Shown here piece after piece: positions 59,646 to 64,000 of a DNA stretch of 64,000 nt. Under the pieces are notes generated by a model, which did not search any database, had not been told where the DNA came from, and was given only the letters and a program-made list of their open reading frames with translations. Position numbers and translations under genes: made by a program. Position 1 is the stretch's first letter. Each line of letters starts with the position of its first letter. Source of the DNA: Streptomyces natalensis ATCC 27448 (GTDB taxonomy: Bacteria > Actinomycetota > Actinomycetes > Streptomycetales > Streptomycetaceae); the NCBI RefSeq assembly GCF_000935125.1, contig NZ_JRKI01000025.1, forward strand, positions 62,001 to 126,000, written 5' to 3'.

Positions 59646-60989
59646 CTACGCCTCGTCCCGCGGCCGCGCGTCCACGATGCGCTTGATCTTGCCGACCGAA
59701 CGCTCCAGCGTCTCCGGATCGACGATCTCGACCGCGACGGAGACGCCGATGCCGTCCTTGACGCACCGCGCGATCTGCCCGACCGCCGCCGTACGCTCCT
59801 CGGGCGCCGCATCCGGCCGGGCCTCGGCCCGTACGGTCAGATGGTCCATCCGCCCCTCGCGGGTCAGCCGCAGCTGGAAGTGCGGGGCGATACCGGGCGT
59901 GCGCAGCACGATCTCCTCGATCTGCGCGGGGAAGAGGTTGACCCCGCGCAGAATGATCATGTCGTCGCTGCGCCCGGTGATCTTCTCCATCCGCCGGAAG
60001 GCGGGGCGTGCGGTGCCGGGCAGCAGCCGGGTCAGATCCCGGGTGCGATAGCGGATGACGGGCATGGCCTCCTTGGTGAGCGAGGTGAAGACCAACTCGC
60101 CGTGCTCCCCGTCCGGCAGTACCTCGCCGGTGAACGGATCGACCACCTCCGGATAGAAGTGGTCCTCCCAGATGTGCAGCCCGTCCTTGGTCTCCACGCA
60201 CTCCTGGGCGACGCCGGGGCCCATGACCTCCGACAGGCCGTAGATGTCCACCGCGTCGATCGCGAACCGTTCCTCGATCTCGCGCCGCATCTCCTGCGTC
60301 CACGGCTCGGCGCCGAAGATCCCCACCTTGAGCGAGGTGGTCCGCGGGTCGATGCCCTGCCGCTCGAACTCGTCCAGCAAGGTGAGCATGTACGACGGCG
60401 TCACCATGATGATCTCGGGGCGGAAGTCCTGGATGATCTGCACCTGCCGGCCGGTCATCCCGCCGGACGCCGGCACGACCGTACAGCCGAGCCGCTCCGC
60501 GCCGTAGTGCGCACCGAGGCCGCCGGTGAACAGCCCGTATCCATAAGCGATATGGACGGTGTGGCCGGGCCGCCCGCCCGCCGCATGGATCGAGCGGGCG
60601 ACGACATCCGCCCAGTGGGAGAGATCGCGTTCGGTATAGCCGACGACGGTCGGGCGGCCGGTGGTGCCGCTGGAGGCGTGCAGGCGGCGCACCTCGTGCT
60701 TCGGGACCGCGAACATCCCGAAGGGGTACTGGGCGCGCAGATCGTCCTTCACGGTGAACGGGAAGCGGGCGAGGTCGCCGAGCGTACGGCAGTCGTCGGG
60801 CCGGACCCCCGCGCGGTCGAAGGACTCCCGGTAGAACGGCACATGCTCATAGGCATGCTGCAATGAGGCGCGCAGCCGGGTCAGTTGCAGCGCGCGCAAG
60901 GCGTCCGGGGAGAGCCGTTCCGCGTCGTCGAAGGTGGGGAGGGTACGGTCCGTGCCGCCGCCCTCTGCGCCCGTAGCCGATTCCGGCAT
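59646..60989 (-). CDS. paaK: Phenylacetate-CoA ligase
   Basis: A 447-residue phenylacetate-CoA ligase, first enzyme of aerobic phenylacetate catabolism. The P-loop is HASSGTTGRPTVVGYT (about 104-119). Family motifs are IYGLSEVMGPG and the DDMIILRGVNLFP hinge; the C-terminal PRDEA ends the family-specific tail. The other paa genes (epoxidase paaABCDE etc.) are not in the window. A TACCGATCATTCGGTA palindrome lies 25 nt upstream. Confidence 0.94.
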   Translation of the reverse strand: MPESATGAEGGGTDRTLPTFDDAERLSPDALRALQLTRLRASLQHAYEHVPFYRESFDRAGVRPDDCRTLGDLARFPFTVKDDLRAQYPFGMFAVPKHEVRRLHASSGTTGRPTVVGYTERDLSHWADVVARSIHAAGGRPGHTVHIAYGYGLFTGGLGAHYGAERLGCTVVPASGGMTGRQVQIIQDFRPEIIMVTPSYMLTLLDEFERQGIDPRTTSLKVGIFGAEPWTQEMRREIEERFAIDAVDIYGLSEVMGPGVAQECVETKDGLHIWEDHFYPEVVDPFTGEVLPDGEHGELVFTSLTKEAMPVIRYRTRDLTRLLPGTARPAFRRMEKITGRSDDMIILRGVNLFPAQIEEIVLRTPGIAPHFQLRLTREGRMDHLTVRAEARPDAAPEERTAAVGQIARCVKDGIGVSVAVEIVDPETLERSVGKIKRIVDARPRDEA

Positions 60990-61014
60990 GGAGAGTCACC
61001 GCCTCAGTTCTCCC

Positions 61015-61030
61015 TACCGATCATTCGGTA
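61015..61030. promoter_or_regulatory. Palindrome upstream of paaK
   Basis: TACCGA, TCAT, TCGGTA, extendable to CTACCGA/TCGGTAG at 61014-61031, in the paaK promoter region and between divergent genes. It resembles TetR-type PaaR operators (ACCGA/TCGGT halves). Confidence 0.55.
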
Positions 61031-61113
61031 GCTGCATGCCGGTCCAAGTAATCAGCGCGCGGCGAACACGTCAAGGGGCGTGCCGCAGGGACCCCACGGG
61101 TAGCGTCCAGCGC

Positions 61114-61812
61114 ATGAGTGACGTCCAGAAGGTACGGGTTGGTGAGATTCGGCTGGCGTACCGGGTGTGGGGTGAGCCGGACGCGCCCCCGGCCGTCCTG
61201 CTGCACTGCCTGGGAGAGGACGGCGAGGACTGGCGCGGAGTGGTCGGCCGGCTCGCCGGTACGCACCGGGTGTTCGCCCTCGACCAGCGGGGCCATGGAC
61301 ACAGCGACTGGCCCGGAGAATACGGCCATGAGCACTGGCGCGACGATGCGATCGGGTTCGTCACGGCGCTCGGGCTGGAGCAGGTGACTCTGATCGGCCA
61401 CTCGCTGGGTGCGGGCGCCGCCCTGCTGCTCGCCGCGCACCGCCCCGACCTGGTGGACCGGCTGGTCCTGGAGGAGGCCGCACCGCCGCTACCCGCCGAC
61501 CCGCCACGGGAGGTGCCCGGCCGGCCGGCCGGGCCGCAGTCCTACGACTGGCGCGCCGCGGCCGCGGTGGCGGCGGAGCGCAACGCCCCCGACCCGCTGT
61601 GGTGGGACGGCCTGGCGAAGATCGCCGCCCCCACCCTCGTCATCGGCGGCGGTCCCACCAGCCATATCCCGCAGCACCAGCTCGCCGAGATGGCCGACCG
61701 CATCCCCGACGCCCGCCTCGTGACCATCGAGGGCGGTGGCCATCTCGTCCACGAGGAGCGCCCCGGGGAGTTTCTTGCGGCCGTGACGTCTTTTCTGGCG
61801 CCGCGACCGTAG
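61114..61812 (+). CDS. Alpha/beta hydrolase
   Basis: A 232-residue alpha/beta hydrolase. The nucleophile elbow is GHSLGAG (about 94-100), with the oxyanion-hole motif HCLGEDGEDW and LDQRGHGHSDW near 60-70. The catalytic histidine is in EGGGHLVHEERP. The cap region (about 128-165) is shortened, so the active site may be open. Substrate is unknown. It diverges from paaK across a 124-nt promoter region containing the palindrome. Confidence 0.9.
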   Translation: MSDVQKVRVGEIRLAYRVWGEPDAPPAVLLHCLGEDGEDWRGVVGRLAGTHRVFALDQRGHGHSDWPGEYGHEHWRDDAIGFVTALGLEQVTLIGHSLGAGAALLLAAHRPDLVDRLVLEEAAPPLPADPPREVPGRPAGPQSYDWRAAAAVAAERNAPDPLWWDGLAKIAAPTLVIGGGPTSHIPQHQLAEMADRIPDARLVTIEGGGHLVHEERPGEFLAAVTSFLAPRP

Positions 61813-61866
61813 CGGGGCGGGCGGGGCCGTTCCGGCGCGGAGACGGTCTTTGAGGTCTGTGTTTTT

Positions 61867-61883
61867 TCTGAGGCACCGTCAGA
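61867..61883. promoter_or_regulatory. Palindrome TCTGA-n7-TCAGA
   Basis: TCTGAGGCACCGTCAGA resembles the site at 54162-54178 (same 17-bp length, shared ends and ACC(A/G)TCAGA half). It lies 99 nt upstream of the chorismate mutase start. It might instead be part of the hydrolase terminator. Confidence 0.45.
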
Positions 61884-61981
61884 TTGCCTCGTCGGCTGCC
61901 CGGTTCGCGGCACTGCCGGCGGCGATTGTCAGTGCCGGGTGCGACGATGAATTTCATGAGTCCACCCGAGAGAGGCCGACC

Positions 61982-62629
61982 GTGTCGTTCATCAGCCCGA
62001 TCCTCAGCACGATGCGCCGCGCGCTGATCGCCGGCGCCACCGCGACCCTCCTGTTCGCCGGTGCCGGCGGGGCCGCCGCGGCGCCCCCCTCCGGCGCCTC
62101 CGTGGCCGCTGCACCCGCGGCCGCCCACTCCCCGTACGCCCACTCCCCGTACGCGCAACTCCGCCCCCTCGCCGCGCTGTCCGCCGAGCGTCTGGCCACC
62201 GGTGATCTGGTGGCCGCGGCGAAGTGGGGCACCGGAAGCCCGATCGATGATCCGGCCCGCGAGCGGGTGGTCCTGGACTCGGTGGCCGAGCAGGCGCGGC
62301 GGCTGGGGGCCGATCCCGAGGTGACGGTGCGGATCTTCCGGGACCAGATCGAGGCGAGCAAGATCGTCCAGCGCGGGCTGTTCCGGGAGTGGGACGCCGA
62401 CCCGTCCCGGGCGCCGACCGAGCGTCCGGATCTGAACGAGGTGCGGAAGGAGATCAATCGCCTCAACGGTGAGCTGGTCCGGGCCGTCGCCGCCTCCCCG
62501 CACGCCCGCTCCGCGCCGTACTGCGCTCCGCTGGTGACGGTGTCCGCCGCCCGAATACGGTACGAGCGGCACCTGGACCCGCTGCACACGGTGGCACTGG
62601 CTCGCTCGCTGCGCTCGGTCTGCGGGTGA
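61982..62629 (+). CDS. Secreted chorismate mutase (AroQ gamma class)
   Basis: A 215-residue exported AroQ-type chorismate mutase, converting chorismate to prephenate. The signal peptide spans about 1-38 (MRRALIAG core at ATG 62012, cleavage near AAA). The helical catalytic domain shows AKWGTGSPIDDPARE and RIFRDQIEASKIVQRGLF, with the second half (about 150-215) closing the bundle and two cysteines that may be bridged. The gamma subclass is secreted in mycobacteria and some streptomycetes; its physiological role outside the cytoplasm is unknown. GTG 61982 is the likely start; ATG 62012 is an alternative. Confidence 0.9.
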   Translation: MSFISPILSTMRRALIAGATATLLFAGAGGAAAAPPSGASVAAAPAAAHSPYAHSPYAQLRPLAALSAERLATGDLVAAAKWGTGSPIDDPARERVVLDSVAEQARRLGADPEVTVRIFRDQIEASKIVQRGLFREWDADPSRAPTERPDLNEVRKEINRLNGELVRAVAASPHARSAPYCAPLVTVSAARIRYERHLDPLHTVALARSLRSVCG

Positions 62630-62710
62630 GCGGGGGGCGACCGACCGGGCGGGCGACCCCGTCGCCCCACGCCCGGTCACCCCGCCCCTCGGCCCGATGG
62701 CCCCGTCACC

Positions 62711-64000
62711 TCACCCGGCCGCTTCGCCCCGTACCACCGCCTTCGCCCACCGGTAGTCCGCCTTGCCGCTGGGTGAGCGCTGGATCTGGTCGGTGAAGAC
62801 CACGGCCCGCGGGATCTTGTAACCGGCCAGCCGGGTGCGGCAGTGGGCCTGAACGCTCGCGAGGTCCAACGGGCCTGATCCGGCGCGGAGTTGGACGACG
62901 GCCGCGACGCGGTTGCCCCAGCGTTCGTCCGGCACGCCCGCCACCAGCGCGTCATACACATCCGGATGCGCTTTCAGCGCCTGCTCGACCTCCTCCGGAT
63001 AGATCTTCTCGCCGCCGGAGTTGATGCACTGCGACCCGCGGCCCAGCACGGTGACGACACCCTCCGCATCGACGCTCGCCATATCGCCCAGCAGCACCCA
63101 CCGGTCCCCGTCCCGCTCGAAGAACGTCTCGGCCGTTTTCGCCGGATCGTTGTAGTAGCCGAGCGGTACGTGCCCACGCTGCGCCAGCCGCCCCGGTTCG
63201 CCCACCGGCACCGGCGCGCGGGTGGCCGGATCCACCACCGCCGTACGGGCGTTGACCCGCACCCGGAACCCGGCGTCCGGCCCGGAGTCCTCGGTCGCCG
63301 TCCCGTTGAAGCCCGACTCCGAGGAGCCGAAGTTGTTGAGCAGCAGGGCATGCGGGACCAGCGCGCTGAACTGGTCCCGTACCGTCTCGGAGAGGATCGC
63401 GCCGGAGCTGCTGACGCTGAAGAGGGACGAACAGTCGGTGCCCTTCAGCGGCCCGCCGAGCGCATCGACGAGCGGGCGCAGCATCGCATCGCCGACCAAC
63501 GACACACTGGTGACCTTCTCGCGGGCGACGGTCCGCAGCACCTCCTCCGGCACGTACTTGCGGTGCAGGACGACCTTCTGGCCGAAGTGGAAGGCAATGA
63601 ACGCGGTGAGGGTGGAGGTGCCGTGCATCAGCGGGGGAGTCGGGAAGAAGACGATGCCCTCGCCGCCCGCCGCGACCCGTTCGGCCAGCTCCTGCGGCCG
63701 CTTGACCGGTTCGCCGGTCGGTGCGCCGCCGCCCATTCCGGAGAAGAAGATGTCCTCGTGGCGCCACATCACGCCCTTGGGCATCCCGGTGGTGCCGCCG
63801 GTGTAGATGACGATCTGGTCGTCGGCGGAACGCGGTCCGAAACCACGCGCGGGCGAACCGGCGGCCTCGGCGTCCGTCAGGGCCACGGGGGCGATCGCCG
63901 GTTCGGGGGCGCCGGCGGGCGGCGTGCCGACCCGTACGAGATGCCGCAGCGCGGGCGCCTGGGGGAGCGCGGCGGCGACCCGCTCGGTGAACTCCGCCTC
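62711..64000 (-). CDS. Acyl-CoA synthetase (5' end outside window)
   Basis: The C-terminal 429 residues of an adenylate-forming CoA ligase whose start lies beyond the window. The P-loop is IYTGGTTGMPKGVMWRH, about 44 residues into the visible part from its open left edge. Later motifs are FGSSESGF, GDMASVDAEGVVTVLGR and the catalytic-lysine tail SPSGKADYRWAKA. YTGGTTGMPKGV with VMWRHED is typical of FadD enzymes in steroid/lipid clusters. It is the fourth CoA ligase gene in 9 kb, counting paaK. Confidence 0.93.
   Translation of the reverse strand, partial: EAEFTERVAAALPQAPALRHLVRVGTPPAGAPEPAIAPVALTDAEAAGSPARGFGPRSADDQIVIYTGGTTGMPKGVMWRHEDIFFSGMGGGAPTGEPVKRPQELAERVAAGGEGIVFFPTPPLMHGTSTLTAFIAFHFGQKVVLHRKYVPEEVLRTVAREKVTSVSLVGDAMLRPLVDALGGPLKGTDCSSLFSVSSSGAILSETVRDQFSALVPHALLLNNFGSSESGFNGTATEDSGPDAGFRVRVNARTAVVDPATRAPVPVGEPGRLAQRGHVPLGYYNDPAKTAETFFERDGDRWVLLGDMASVDAEGVVTVLGRGSQCINSGGEKIYPEEVEQALKAHPDVYDALVAGVPDERWGNRVAAVVQLRAGSGPLDLASVQAHCRTRLAGYKIPRAVVFTDQIQRSPSGKADYRWAKAVVRGEAAG

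Noticed and set aside
1..64000. CRISPR arrays, rRNA, tRNA genes, insertion sequences, phage genes and replication origin
   Set aside because: Looked for repeat-spacer periodicity, tRNA T-arm motifs, transposase or integrase motifs and DnaA-box clusters by eye; none was convincing.

Overview
The window is high-GC actinobacterial DNA, almost certainly a Streptomyces chromosome. The evidence is the very strong third-position G/C bias, frequent GTG starts, 1- and 4-nt stop/start overlaps, and lineage-typical families (DUF5133, DUF5937, DUF6458, the DUF574-type methyltransferase, a STAS regulator, secreted glycosidases). I saw no rRNA, tRNA, CRISPR array, transposase or phage genes. The first gene (ATP-dependent DNA ligase) and the last (acyl-CoA synthetase) run off the window.

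Layout. 0-3 kb: DNA ligase, Nudix hydrolase and a winged-helix regulator. 2.7-7.9 kb: a minus-strand DeoR-led operon (DeoR regulator, sugar-binding lipoprotein, two permeases, zinc dehydrogenase), probably for uptake and oxidation of a sugar or sugar alcohol. 8-13 kb: STAS protein, secreted sialidase, an odd sigma factor with a histidine-rich tail plus a coupled partner, and a methyltransferase. 13-15.2 kb: PTS-dependent dihydroxyacetone kinase (dhaK-dhaL-dhaM) with a structured dhaK-dhaL spacer. 15.6-20 kb: YCII protein, MGT-family glycosyltransferase, and a PadR regulator with its operator in front of an acyl-CoA dehydrogenase. 20-29.2 kb: DNA-repair and small genes (FBP protein, uracil-DNA glycosylase, Ku beside a broken LigD polymerase remnant, HhH-type repair protein), an orphan Mrp E/F-like pair with a frameshift, and a phosphoketolase with a DUF5133 gene.

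29.7-44 kb: the most distinctive block is an iron locus, all on the minus strand. An iron box precedes two FecCD permeases, an ATPase, a binding lipoprotein, and then five translationally overlapping genes: ATP-grasp ligase, NIS (IucA/IucC) synthetase, MFS exporter, second NIS synthetase and SbnH-like PLP decarboxylase. A ferredoxin-reductase-like flavoprotein follows. There is no N-hydroxylase or N-acyltransferase, so a carboxylate/citrate-type siderophore built with an extra ATP-grasp step is predicted rather than a desferrioxamine. Three proteins of this locus carry unusual low-complexity N-terminal extensions.

44-64 kb: TetX-like monooxygenase with a TetR regulator, a secreted SH3 protein, an acyl-CoA dehydrogenase behind a KstR-like box, an MpaB-type oxygenase, a Ser/Thr kinase with TPR repeats, a secreted alpha-galactosidase, a CrtI-like oxidoreductase behind four helically phased repeats, nitronate monooxygenase, three CoA ligases plus PaaK, a VOC protein, a hydrolase and a secreted chorismate mutase. 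Several of these enzymes suggest CoA-linked catabolism of lipid, steroid or aromatic acids.

All functional calls come from reading translations and motifs; no database search was possible.
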